This document shows positions 22,690 through 32,221 of a DNA stretch of 35,339 nt, piece by piece; position 1 is the stretch's first letter, and each line of letters starts with the position of its first letter. The stretch spans positions 1 through 35,339 of the forward strand of contig CAKUWO010000012.1 in NCBI GenBank assembly GCA_934699415.1, written 5' to 3'. The notes beneath the pieces are model-generated. The model did no database searches. It was not told the origin of the DNA and was given only the letters and a program-made list of their open reading frames with translations. Source of the stretch: an uncultured Erysipelotrichaceae bacterium. Lineage in GTDB: Bacteria; Bacillota_I; Bacilli_A; Erysipelotrichales; Erysipelotrichaceae. The translations under genes and the position numbers were made by a program.

Positions 22690-25600
22690 ATGTTGCAGAT
22701 TAAAAATATTTCTAAAACCTATAAAACAGGTAATTTGATACAAAAAGCATTAGATAATGTTTCTTTAACTTTACGTGACAATGAATTTGTTGCGATATTA
22801 GGTCCATCAGGTAGTGGTAAAACGACGCTATTAAATATTATTGGTGGTTTAGATAAATATGATAGTGGTGATTTAATCATCAACAATATATCAACTAAAG
22901 ATTATAAAGACCGCGATTGGGATAGTTATCGTAACCATACTATTGGTTTTATTTTTCAATCTTATAACCTTATTCCTCATCAAACAGTATTAGCTAATGT
23001 TGAAATGGCTTTAACAATCGCTGGTACTCCAGCTAGTGAGAAAAAGAAATTAGCTTTAGAAGCCTTAGATAAAGTTGGTTTAAAAGCTCACGCTTATAAA
23101 AAGCCTAGTCAATTATCAGGTGGTCAGATGCAAAGAGTAGCAATCGCTAGAGCTTTAGTTAATAATCCATCAATCGTCTTAGCTGATGAGCCTACAGGTG
23201 CTTTAGATACTAAAACCTCAATTCAAGTTATGGATTTATTAAAAGAAGTAGCTAATGATCGTTTGGTAGTTATGGTCACCCATAATCCTGAGCTAGCTAA
23301 AAGCTATGCTAGTCGCATTGTTAATTTAAAAGATGGTGTTATTACTGGTGATTCAAATCCATGTAATGAGGTTCATCAAGAAGTAAAGAAAAGGAATTTT
23401 GGTAAGGCTTCCATGAATTTCCTTACTGCTTTGTCTTTATCTTTTAATAACTTATTATCAAAAAAAGGAAGAACAATTCTTACCTCACTTGCTGGATCTA
23501 TTGGTATTATTGGCATCGCTTTAATCTTAGCTTTATCAACCGGATTTCAAAATTATATTGATTCTATTCAAGATGACACAATGAATTCTTATCCTTTAAC
23601 AATTCAAGAAGAAACATCTAACGTCTTTGGGGCAATGTTGAACGCTAAATTTGATCTTAAAGAAGAAATAAAAGAAGGAACCGTAAAAGAGAGAATGGTC
23701 GTTTCTTCGATGATAAATTCTATTGGTTCTAATGATTTAGTTAGTTTTATGAATTATTTAAATGAACATCAAGATTTATACCAAGATGACCTTAAAAAGA
23801 TTAATTACAGCTATTCTATCGCACCTAAAATCTATTCTCGTGATGTAACAGGTAATATTGTTAAACTTAATCCTAGCAATTTATTAAATACCATTTATTC
23901 TGATGGTGCTGCTTCTTTACTTTCTTCTGTTTCAGCTTCTTCATCAATGGGTAGCTTTGCAGAACATGATTTAGAATCTTTAAAAGATAACACTGGACTA
24001 TTAAAGGGTAATTATCCTACTAAATATAATGAAGTAATGTTAGTGTTATCAGAAAAAGACCATATTCCTGACTTATTAGTTTATTCTTTAGGTTTAAGAG
24101 ATGGCAAGGAATTACAAGAACTTCTTAATTCTTTAATGAATAAAAAAGAAACAACTATTAATAATGAACCTTTAACTTTTACTTATGATGATTTATTAAA
24201 TATCGAAATGAAACTTATTGATGCCTCTTCCTTATATCGTTTCAATAGTCGTTATCAAACATATGAAGATATGAGCGATGATCCATCTTATTTGGAAAAG
24301 ATTTATAAGCAAAGTGAAAGTTTAACTATTAGTGGTATCGCTTTAGCTTCAGAAGATTCTGGAATGACAGGTATTATCTATTTGCCGGAATTAACTAATC
24401 ATGTTATGGATAAAGCTAAAGATTCCGAAATCGTTAAAAAACAATTAGCTAATAAAGATATTGATGTCTTCTCTAATAATTCATTTAGTGATAAAGAAAA
24501 GAAGAATAGTATTGATTTTAATGAATTAGTAACTGTTGATGAAGAAATGCTTAAGAAAGCTTTTAGTATTGATTTGGATACCAACTCCTTATCTAAAGTT
24601 GATTATCCTGGTATTATCTTAAATAACTCTAATGCGATCAAAGAAAGTATTGCTGATACCACAAATACTTTAGCCAATACCTTAATAGCTATTGACTCCA
24701 ATCTAGCTTCTAATATCATTTCTAGCTATAATACGATGTTTAAACAAAGCATCCCTTATGTTACAGAATGTGAAGGCGGAAGTTTTAAAGATAGTTCTAA
24801 TCCTTATTTAGGATGTGAATTTAGTGAAGAAAAAATAATTGATGTTGATTATAAAGAACTTGCTAATGGCTTTAAATATTCTTTAATTAGTGGTTATCAA
24901 GAAGATATTTATATCTCTTATGCTGAAGACTTTATGGATCATTCAAATCCTGATTTTTTCTTAGATACATTATTTAATAGCACAGAATTTAATAATCAAT
25001 TAGATACCATTATTGTTTCCTTAGAAAAAGATGCTCATCTAAAAGCATCTAAAGATAATCTTAAAAAGATTAGTTCGGAAATATTTAAAGCCTACTTTAA
25101 TGAAGTAAGAAATAGTACTTATTTCAATACTGTTAATTCACTTATTAAAGCTAACGATTTAGCTAATATTAATCTTAAAGATATTGAAAATAAGATTATT
25201 AGTAATGATGATAATGCCAATATCATCTATGGTGAAGCTTATAATAGTGCTAAAGAATTGATTACTTATTTAGCGATGAAAGGTGTCGGAAATGCCGTAG
25301 GAGAAGTGACATCACCATTTATGAAGATGTTTGAAAACTTAAGTAATTCCTTTAAGTTTGATACCAAAGCTTTCTCTAAGGCCTTTAATTTCAATATGAA
25401 AGAAGAAGATTTATCACGTTTAATGTCTTCAACTTTAACTTCATCAAATGCTTCATATCGAAATAATTTAATTGAATTAGGTTATCAAGAAAAAGATGAG
25501 CCTACAGCTATTTCTTTCTATTTCAAAGACTTTAAAGCTAAAGAGAATTTTATGAAAGTTATAAATGACTATAATAATTCTTGCGATAAAGAAAAAGAGA

Positions 25601-26064
25601 TTAAGTATGTCGATGTCACAGGAATGCTTATGTCTTCTGTTCAAACAATAGTAAATGCTGTTACTTATGTTTTAATTGCTTTTGTCTCTATTTCACTTAT
25701 TGTATCTAGTATTATGATTGCTGTTATTACTTTAATTAGTGTTATGGAAAGAACTAAAGAAATTGGTATTTTAAGAGCAATGGGTGCATCTAAAAAGAAT
25801 GTATCATCAATCTTCAATGCTGAGACTTTCATTATCGGTTTATTCTCAGGCATTATGGGTGTAACAATTTCTATCTTATTAACTTTCCCAATAAACAATA
25901 TCATTCAATCATTGACTGGTATTGAAACCATCAATGCTACATTAAACTTAAAACCTGCTATCTATTTAATATTGATATCGGTAATATTAACAGTAATAGC
26001 TGGTCTATTACCAAGTAGAAAAGCGGCTAAACAAGATCCTGTTATTGCTTTAAGAAGTGAATAA
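22690..26064 (+). CDS. Fused ABC transporter: MacB-type ATPase plus FtsX permease
   Basis: 1124 residues. The ATPase (1-230) is complete: Walker A GPSGSGKT (38-45), Q-loop near FIFQS (88-91), signature LSGGQ (142-146), Walker B IVLADE (162-167) and H198. A first membrane helix is at about 263-285, then about 700 residues outside the membrane, then three helices (about 990-1018, 1046-1069, 1091-1108) with the FtsX motif ERTKEIGILRAMGASKKNV between them. This is the type VII/mechanotransmission layout, which works on external substrates rather than pumping through a channel. The external part has two cysteines (CEGGSF...GCEF) that could pair. Substrate unknown. Read alone from a leaderless-type promoter. 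Confidence 0.85.
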   Translation: MLQIKNISKTYKTGNLIQKALDNVSLTLRDNEFVAILGPSGSGKTTLLNIIGGLDKYDSGDLIINNISTKDYKDRDWDSYRNHTIGFIFQSYNLIPHQTVLANVEMALTIAGTPASEKKKLALEALDKVGLKAHAYKKPSQLSGGQMQRVAIARALVNNPSIVLADEPTGALDTKTSIQVMDLLKEVANDRLVVMVTHNPELAKSYASRIVNLKDGVITGDSNPCNEVHQEVKKRNFGKASMNFLTALSLSFNNLLSKKGRTILTSLAGSIGIIGIALILALSTGFQNYIDSIQDDTMNSYPLTIQEETSNVFGAMLNAKFDLKEEIKEGTVKERMVVSSMINSIGSNDLVSFMNYLNEHQDLYQDDLKKINYSYSIAPKIYSRDVTGNIVKLNPSNLLNTIYSDGAASLLSSVSASSSMGSFAEHDLESLKDNTGLLKGNYPTKYNEVMLVLSEKDHIPDLLVYSLGLRDGKELQELLNSLMNKKETTINNEPLTFTYDDLLNIEMKLIDASSLYRFNSRYQTYEDMSDDPSYLEKIYKQSESLTISGIALASEDSGMTGIIYLPELTNHVMDKAKDSEIVKKQLANKDIDVFSNNSFSDKEKKNSIDFNELVTVDEEMLKKAFSIDLDTNSLSKVDYPGIILNNSNAIKESIADTTNTLANTLIAIDSNLASNIISSYNTMFKQSIPYVTECEGGSFKDSSNPYLGCEFSEEKIIDVDYKELANGFKYSLISGYQEDIYISYAEDFMDHSNPDFFLDTLFNSTEFNNQLDTIIVSLEKDAHLKASKDNLKKISSEIFKAYFNEVRNSTYFNTVNSLIKANDLANINLKDIENKIISNDDNANIIYGEAYNSAKELITYLAMKGVGNAVGEVTSPFMKMFENLSNSFKFDTKAFSKAFNFNMKEEDLSRLMSSTLTSSNASYRNNLIELGYQEKDEPTAISFYFKDFKAKENFMKVINDYNNSCDKEKEIKYVDVTGMLMSSVQTIVNAVTYVLIAFVSISLIVSSIMIAVITLISVMERTKEIGILRAMGASKKNVSSIFNAETFIIGLFSGIMGVTISILLTFPINNIIQSLTGIETINATLNLKPAIYLILISVILTVIAGLLPSRKAAKQDPVIALRSE

Positions 26065-26092
26065 AGAGCAGATATTATCTGCTCTTTATTTT
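26063..26092. terminator. Bidirectional terminator, ABC transporter / DUF885 gene
   Basis: Perfect 11-bp stem (26063-26073 and 26077-26087) with loop ATT and T-rich tails on both strands. It begins within the stop codon of the plus-strand gene and ends 7 nt before the convergent gene's stop codon. Confidence 0.85.
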
Positions 26093-26094
26093 GC

Positions 26095-27966
26095 TTATTC
26101 CGCTTCTTTATCAATGTATAATTCGTTAATAGCATCTTTTAGAAGAATAAATGGTAATGGACCATTCTCCATTAATTTCTCATGATAGCTAATAGGATCA
26201 AAATCATCACCCATTTTAGTCATTGTATCTTCTTCATAATTCACAAAGAAAGATAAACCAACACCATATGGGACAATTAATCCTGGGTTTTCAATACAAG
26301 CTTCATAAATTGATTCTGTCGCGTCTTCGTCAAGCCCAAAGCCACTCATAACCTCTTTTACTTTATCTTTATTCCAACCAAGACCATTAATGCCAAGATC
26401 GGCAATTGATTGTAAGTAATAACCATAGCTTGAATTAAGACTTAATAAACGTTTTAAACCTTCATTTTCAATATCTGAAAACATAAAGGCATCGCCACTC
26501 GCTTTCATCGCAAAGCCTTCAGTATAACCAATAAAGTCAATGATTGAGCGTAAATAAGATGGCTTAAGGCTATTGTAGTAACAATTTTGATAAAGATGTC
26601 CTGGAAATCCTTCATGAGCTAAAGTTGAATACATCTCAATATGATCATCACTTAAGCCACTAGGATTAGTACGAATGACATTATATGGAACATCAATTGG
26701 ACTTGTTACATAATAAGCAAGAATTGAATCAGATGCTACTGTTTCATCAAGTGGTGAAGCAATAAATTCCATGCCTTCACTGCTTGGATATGTTCCATTT
26801 AATTTTTCTTTAAGATAATTTAAAGTCTCATCTAAATCTTTGCTTAAGAAGCTATATTTATCAGGATTATTTACTAATTCTTCATATAGAGTATCTGTAT
26901 CATTATCAATAGCACTACGAGCATTTAAAATTTCAAAGAAGAGAGCGTTTTCAACATTTTCAATGATATCTTCAATAGCTAAATTAGAACTAGCCTTAGT
27001 AAGCATTAAAATTTCACCATAACCCTTAGAATAGTTATAAGCACTAGCTTCTTCATCTTTCAATAATGACTTGCCTCTTAATGCTTCTAGATTTTCAATT
27101 AATTTTTCACTTGCAGGAAATACTTCTTCTTTTAAAATTCTTTCATTTTCAGCATAATATGCCATTCTTTCTTCAAGAGATAAATTAATATCCTTAATGC
27201 CTAATGTAAAAGAAGTAATTAATTCATTATCATCTCTTTTAGATAAGAAACGTTTAATGTAATTAATTGTTTCATCTAATCCCGCATCAGTTAAAGCGAT
27301 ACCTTCTTCTGCTTGTTTAGTTGCATATTTAGTAGCATCTTCTAAGTAACGATCAAAGTCTTTTAGTAATGTTAAATAATCATCAATTGTTTCTTTATCA
27401 TCAAAACGGAATTCCGAGAAGTTAGTAATTAAATTACCAAAAATACCGTTAGCTTCATTAAAGATTAAATTGAATTTGTCATAAGCTAAAGAAGCTAAAG
27501 TTTCATACAAAGAGTATTCCATCGCATCATAATCATATTGTTGGCGATATGATAATTCTTTATATTCAAAAGATAATAATTCAGAAAGCTGAGATTCATA
27601 TTCTTTAATATCAGCACTATTATCATAACTAATACTACCTAAAGTAAGTTCTGGCTTTTTAATGCCCAATGAGCGGTAATCGATAACTGTAAAATGCATT
27701 GATAAATAATCGGCATTCATCGTATCTAAAAAGACATCTTTTTCCCACTTGGCAAAACGCTCATTGTCTTTGGTATTTTCAATATTTTTAGGACGAGGTT
27801 CAAATTCCTTTAACTTTTTAAGATATTTTTGTCCCATTTCTTCTAAATCATTATGAAAGAGATCTTGAGTACTAGGCTCTTCACTAGGTTTAGGTATAGG
27901 AGTATTTTTGTCTGTGCAACCAACAAGGCATAAAAGACATAAGAGTATTGTAATAATTTTTTTCAT
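26095..27966 (-). CDS. DUF885-family lipoprotein, putative metallopeptidase
   Basis: 623 residues. A lipoprotein signal peptide is clear: MKKIITILLCLLCLVGC with the lipobox LVGC, so the mature protein is anchored at C17 on the outer face of the membrane. The rest is mostly helical. HEGFPGHLYQ (H451, E452, H457) is the DUF885 hallmark, an HExxxxH-type arrangement with a likely metal role; family members are annotated as peptidases with little biochemistry. A GGAGAGGT site 9 nt before the ATG supports the start. Single gene with its own terminator, divergent from the 28065 gene. Confidence 0.85.
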   Translation of the reverse strand: MKKIITILLCLLCLVGCTDKNTPIPKPSEEPSTQDLFHNDLEEMGQKYLKKLKEFEPRPKNIENTKDNERFAKWEKDVFLDTMNADYLSMHFTVIDYRSLGIKKPELTLGSISYDNSADIKEYESQLSELLSFEYKELSYRQQYDYDAMEYSLYETLASLAYDKFNLIFNEANGIFGNLITNFSEFRFDDKETIDDYLTLLKDFDRYLEDATKYATKQAEEGIALTDAGLDETINYIKRFLSKRDDNELITSFTLGIKDINLSLEERMAYYAENERILKEEVFPASEKLIENLEALRGKSLLKDEEASAYNYSKGYGEILMLTKASSNLAIEDIIENVENALFFEILNARSAIDNDTDTLYEELVNNPDKYSFLSKDLDETLNYLKEKLNGTYPSSEGMEFIASPLDETVASDSILAYYVTSPIDVPYNVIRTNPSGLSDDHIEMYSTLAHEGFPGHLYQNCYYNSLKPSYLRSIIDFIGYTEGFAMKASGDAFMFSDIENEGLKRLLSLNSSYGYYLQSIADLGINGLGWNKDKVKEVMSGFGLDEDATESIYEACIENPGLIVPYGVGLSFFVNYEEDTMTKMGDDFDPISYHEKLMENGPLPFILLKDAINELYIDKEAE

Positions 27967-28064
27967 TTCTTTTTACCTCTCCTCTTATCTATTCTAATAG
28001 AATTTTAGGATTACTTTCTATTGAATTTCGTTTAGAATTGGATTGAGCCTTAAAGGAGTTTTAT

Positions 28065-28499
28065 ATGCTTACAAATAATATGTCATTAAGACAAATGATT
28101 GATTTTAAACCAAATGATGAAGATATGGCTTTATTACCACTAGATGCAACAGTATATATTAAAGTAACAGCTATTTCTAAAGATAAAAATACTAACTATG
28201 ATTTTATTCGTTATTTCTTTGCTGATGAAGAAACATCACGTCTTTTTAAAGATTTGAATAAAACTGTTTTCTATGATTTTGATGCAACAGAAGTAAAGAA
28301 TTCAGGTAAGTTTTTAACTTTATTTGAACTATATGCTTATGATTCAGCTTCATCAATTCTTATCCCCTTAAAAGAAATCTTAGATAACTATAATCATAAT
28401 GCAGATATCTTTTTAGATTTATATACTTTTGATAATAAGATTATTCGTTTATCAGATGTTGATGGTATTGTGTCGGCTGAAAATGTGATTAATGCATGA
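28065..28499 (+). CDS. Unknown protein, coupled to GH25 lysozyme
   Basis: 144 residues, no signal peptide or membrane helix, acidic and rich in Asp/Tyr/Phe. I recognise no family. AAAGGAG, with a 6-nt gap, precedes the ATG, and a TAGAAT box at 28033-28038 may be its -10. Its stop overlaps the start of the lysozyme gene in ATGA (28496-28499), so the two are translated together and may act together. Cytoplasmic by prediction, so a direct role in wall cleavage is unlikely. Confidence 0.75.
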   Translation: MLTNNMSLRQMIDFKPNDEDMALLPLDATVYIKVTAISKDKNTNYDFIRYFFADEETSRLFKDLNKTVFYDFDATEVKNSGKFLTLFELYAYDSASSILIPLKEILDNYNHNADIFLDLYTFDNKIIRLSDVDGIVSAENVINA

Positions 28500-29311
28500 A
28501 GAAAAGAAAAAGAAAATTAAATCGCAAAAATTGTTTAATTCTTTTTGCAGGAATTAGTTTATTCCTGATTATTTTTATTGTTTTCTTATTTGAATCTAAT
28601 AAACCTGATATTACTTATCTTTCCGATATTCCTTTAAATAATTACCAAAAAGATAAGTTTTATTACCAAGATAATCTTTTGTATTATCAAGATAATAATT
28701 ACAGCTCAATAGCTGGCATTGATATTAGCTCCCACAATCAAGAAGTAGACTTTAAGAAATTAAAAGCTAATGGTTTTAGTTTTGTCTTTATAAGACTAGG
28801 CTATCGTGGTTATACCGAAGGTGGCCTTTTCTTAGATGAGAAGTTTAATGATTACTATAGAGAAGCTAAAGATAGTGGTTTAGATATTGGTATTTATTTT
28901 TTCTCACAAGCTATCAATGAAAAAGAAGCTCTTGAAGAAGCTAAATTTGTTTTAAAAAATTTAAGAAATAAAGAATTAGATTTACCAATTGTTTATGATT
29001 ATGAAGAAATTGATTATTCTAATTCGAGAATGGCTCATTTAGGGAAAAAAGAACGCTCTTTAAATGCTTTAAGTTTCTTAAATTATATTAAAGATAGTGG
29101 GCATGAAGTGCTTCTATATACTAATCAAGACTGGATTAATAATTATTATGTTTTAGAATTACTTGGTCAATTTCCAATCTGGTTTGCACAATATGATAAA
29201 TTACCATCCTTTCCCTATCACTATGAATATCTACAATATTCTGAAAGCGGTGAAATTGATGGAGTTAAAGGAAAAGCAGACCTTAACATCTGCTTTATAC
29301 CTAATAAATAA
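28496..29311 (+). CDS. Membrane-anchored GH25 lysozyme-like muramidase
   Basis: 271 residues. A basic N terminus (MKKRKRKLNRKN) and one membrane helix (about 13-32) with no cleavage site suggest a signal anchor. The GH25 domain starts near residue 73: AGIDISSHN with D76, FVFIRLGYRGY, DIGIYFFSQA, then LPIVYDYE with D168 and E170, the DxE pair expected of the active site. It hydrolyses peptidoglycan beta-1,4 bonds outside the membrane. There are no extra wall-binding domains. Its 3' end overlaps the convergent nucleotidase gene by 11 nt and no terminator separates them. Confidence 0.9.
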   Translation: MKKRKRKLNRKNCLILFAGISLFLIIFIVFLFESNKPDITYLSDIPLNNYQKDKFYYQDNLLYYQDNNYSSIAGIDISSHNQEVDFKKLKANGFSFVFIRLGYRGYTEGGLFLDEKFNDYYREAKDSGLDIGIYFFSQAINEKEALEEAKFVLKNLRNKELDLPIVYDYEEIDYSNSRMAHLGKKERSLNALSFLNYIKDSGHEVLLYTNQDWINNYYVLELLGQFPIWFAQYDKLPSFPYHYEYLQYSESGEIDGVKGKADLNICFIPNK

Positions 29312-30836
29312 TATGAATATTATCATGATGGTCCACATAAGCGGGATCATTTTCTTTTAAATAAGCAATTACTTCTTCATCGATATTGATATTATCTTCT
29401 TTAAGGATTTTAGCATCCCTAAACATATCATATCCGCCTCCACCTGCTGCACGATTATTATTTACAGTAAGAGTGAATAAATCATCATCCTTTACTTCAT
29501 TACCTTGATATAAAATAGAAATTACTCTATTTCCAACATCATTGCGAATATCGAAAGTATAATCTATACCATCAACCATATCATAGTTATAAGGTTGAAA
29601 GCGAGGAGTGTAATAAGCATTTGATACAACCAGTTCACCATCATCAATTGCAAAGTAACTAGCAGCCTTCTCAAGATATCGTTTAAGAAGTTTACCATCA
29701 ACTTCTAAAGTAACCATATGGGTCACAAAAGGGAAGTTACACAAGATATCACGCCTAGTAATTATTTCTCTTTCAAATCCCGGAATATCATAGAATAGTG
29801 AAAAAGCAGCTAAATCACTACAACTTTTAGCTCTTAATACTTGATTAATAAAAGAAATATAAGGACTTTTACAAGCTCTAGCTAAAAATGGGAATTTAAT
29901 CGCTAAATTTTCACCCTTTAATCTACCAATAGGCTCATCTAACCATTTTTGAACTTCTGCTTCTTTAGATGCAAAAGCATAATATAAATCTTGGTCATAA
30001 ATACCTCTATTCAAGATGATTTCAGCTTCAATATTATGATTATCAAAATCCCAATCAATCTTACCAAATGACCGTCCTTCACTTCCCATTTGAATTACAA
30101 CCGTATTTTTAATTCGATGAGCAAGAGTGCGATGTTGATGACCTGAGATTAATAAATCAATGCCATCAATCTCAGTGCACATTCTATAACCTTGGTTTTC
30201 ACCGGTTAAACTTTCTTCAGGATTACCATCTTGATCCTTTTCAAATCCTCCATGGTATACAACAACAATTCCATCAACCTTTTCTTTATGTTTAATCTTG
30301 TTGAGCGTCTTTTGAACATATTCAAAAGCATCTAAAACATCAAAATCTTCTAAATATTGTTTCTTTTCCCAATTATTTATGTAATGGGTAATAACACCAA
30401 TAAGAGCAATTGTTTTATCTTCAATAGTAATTAAAGTATATTCATTGCCAATTCTTTTACCTTGATAGAAAAGATTACCTGTAAGACATTGAGCTTTATT
30501 ATTATGAATATAATTGGCTAAAACTTCGCCACCATAATTAAGATCATGGTTACCGATATTAAAATAATCATATTGGCACATATTTAAAGCTAGAGCCATT
30601 GGATTTTCACCTTTTTCTTCTTGGTAAAAATGGGTCAAGAAAGGACTACCTTCAATCGCATCACCATTATCAATTTTAATTGTGTGTTCAGTATGATATT
30701 TCTTCATCTCACTTTCAAGTGAAATTAGACCCATATCATCATGCGTAAAAATAAGTTCATGAGGAATACAACCATCATAACGATAGTTAAACAATTTCCC
30801 ATGGATATCAGATGTAGCGAGTATCCTCAATTTCAT
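29301..30836 (-). CDS. 5'-nucleotidase/2',3'-cyclic phosphodiesterase family enzyme, cytoplasmic
   Basis: 511 residues. Metallophosphatase domain (1-270) with all the dimetal motifs: SDIHG (D10, H12), DNGD (D56, D59), GNHD (N96, H97), H194 in HGG, and SGHQH (H232, H234). The C-terminal nucleotidase domain (about 310-490) ends with NNNRAAGGGGYDMF. UshA/YfkN-type relatives are usually secreted; here the protein begins MKLRILATSDIHG with no signal peptide, so it should act inside the cell. It follows the MATE gene by 11 nt with a weak AAGG site. Confidence 0.88.
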   Translation of the reverse strand: MKLRILATSDIHGKLFNYRYDGCIPHELIFTHDDMGLISLESEMKKYHTEHTIKIDNGDAIEGSPFLTHFYQEEKGENPMALALNMCQYDYFNIGNHDLNYGGEVLANYIHNNKAQCLTGNLFYQGKRIGNEYTLITIEDKTIALIGVITHYINNWEKKQYLEDFDVLDAFEYVQKTLNKIKHKEKVDGIVVVYHGGFEKDQDGNPEESLTGENQGYRMCTEIDGIDLLISGHQHRTLAHRIKNTVVIQMGSEGRSFGKIDWDFDNHNIEAEIILNRGIYDQDLYYAFASKEAEVQKWLDEPIGRLKGENLAIKFPFLARACKSPYISFINQVLRAKSCSDLAAFSLFYDIPGFEREIITRRDILCNFPFVTHMVTLEVDGKLLKRYLEKAASYFAIDDGELVVSNAYYTPRFQPYNYDMVDGIDYTFDIRNDVGNRVISILYQGNEVKDDDLFTLTVNNNRAAGGGGYDMFRDAKILKEDNINIDEEVIAYLKENDPAYVDHHDNIHIIY

Positions 30837-30847
30837 ATACTTACCTT

Positions 30848-32185
30848 CTATAATATCTTCTTTTTAAGTGTTTGATTAAGCCATAAAGTTAAGACAATAC
30901 CTTTTAAACTTGCTGAGATGGAACAAGTCCACCAAATACCATCAAGACCCATCTTAGCTTGTAAGATATAAGCTAAAGGTATTCTTAAAGCTGTTAATGA
31001 TACACCAACTAAAGATGGTGGCATAGTATAGCCTAAACCATTGAAAACACCAGCCGAAGTATATTCATTAACATTGAATAATTGTGAGAAACCTAAAATG
31101 CGTAAATAAGAAGCTCCAATATTAATAACATCCTCTTCTCTAATAAAGAAAGACATAATTTCTTTTGGGAATAATACTAAAACAATAGTACAGAAAATAC
31201 CCCAAACGATACCAATTCTTTCAATGGTTTTCTTACCCTCAATAATACGCTCTTTTTTGGATGCACCATAGTTTTGAGCGATAAAAGCATTACCAGCAGA
31301 TGAGAAGCCTTCTGCAGCTACATAAGTAATTGATTCAATTTGAGTACCAATCTTTTGGGCTGAAATTGTAGCATCTCCAAATGTTGTAATAAAACGTGAC
31401 ATTACCATGGTAATAAGTGAAAATGCGATAGTTTCAAGACCGGTTGGTAAACCGATATGGGTTATATCTTGATAAAAGAAATAATTTTGTTTCTTAAATA
31501 AAGGAATAGCTCTAATAAAATCATCATGATATGCCACAAATAGATTCATCAAAAGTGATACTGATTGGGCAACAATACTGGCGATAGCTGCTCCTTTAAC
31601 ACCAAGCTCTGGTAAACCAATTCCAAAAATAAGTAAAGGATCTAAGATAATATTGGTAAATAATCCTGCAGCATTGATAATAAATGGTGTTCTACTATCT
31701 CCTCTAGCATTATGAATACCAGAAAACATATTATTTAAGAAAGATACCAAAAGAAATAATGAGCTAACAATCATATAATCAATCGCATCACTTGCCATCT
31801 TAGATGATTCAAGGTGGAAAGAATTGATATAAACATTAGCTCCTAAAGTACCAATAATACTTAAAATCAAACCTTCTAAAAGAATTAATTGAAAACCAGC
31901 TGCAGCATAACTTGTAGCTCTTTCTAATCTATTGGCGCCTAGTGATTGACCGACTCTAACTTGAGTTCCAGTACGATTAATAACTACTACCCCAAAAGCA
32001 AACCACGTGAACATACCAGCCATTCCGGCAGCTGTTACGGCATCAGCTGATAAACGTCCAAGCCAAATCATATCTGATAAGTTATAAGCGGTATTTAATA
32101 CCCCTTGAGCCATCATAGGAGCCGATAAAAATAAAATGGTTTTTAAAATATTACCATTTAAAAGGTCTTCGCTTCTTTTCTTCAT
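30848..32185 (-). CDS. MATE-family efflux transporter
   Basis: 445 residues, twelve predicted helices, normal for the NorM/DinF group. Recognisable family segments are MIWLGRLSADAVTAAGMAG, GARGDSRTPF-like HNARGDSRTPFIINA, GVKGAAIASIVAQ and GFSSAGNAFIAQNYGA. MATE proteins export cationic drugs or other solutes using Na+ or H+ gradients; the substrate cannot be read from sequence. First gene of a two-gene operon with the nucleotidase. A TAGAAT box ends 8 nt before the ATG, so the leader is almost absent. Confidence 0.92.
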   Translation of the reverse strand: MKKRSEDLLNGNILKTILFLSAPMMAQGVLNTAYNLSDMIWLGRLSADAVTAAGMAGMFTWFAFGVVVINRTGTQVRVGQSLGANRLERATSYAAAGFQLILLEGLILSIIGTLGANVYINSFHLESSKMASDAIDYMIVSSLFLLVSFLNNMFSGIHNARGDSRTPFIINAAGLFTNIILDPLLIFGIGLPELGVKGAAIASIVAQSVSLLMNLFVAYHDDFIRAIPLFKKQNYFFYQDITHIGLPTGLETIAFSLITMVMSRFITTFGDATISAQKIGTQIESITYVAAEGFSSAGNAFIAQNYGASKKERIIEGKKTIERIGIVWGIFCTIVLVLFPKEIMSFFIREEDVINIGASYLRILGFSQLFNVNEYTSAGVFNGLGYTMPPSLVGVSLTALRIPLAYILQAKMGLDGIWWTCSISASLKGIVLTLWLNQTLKKKIL

Positions 32186-32193
32186 TACTCTTC

Positions 32194-32221
32194 ATTCTAT
32201 TTATGATTACAGATATTGCAA
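32194..32221 (-). promoter_or_regulatory. Promoter of the MATE/nucleotidase operon
   Basis: Minus-strand TTGCAA (32221-32216), 16-nt spacer, TAGAAT (32199-32194), then 8 nt to the ATG. The leader would be 0-2 nt; the GAAGAG between is a poor Shine-Dalgarno 2 nt from the ATG. Confidence 0.5.

Noticed and set aside
29163..29360. 65-codon frame overlapping the end of the GH25 gene
   Set aside because: Alternate frame of the lysozyme, no ribosome-binding site, no recognisable family.
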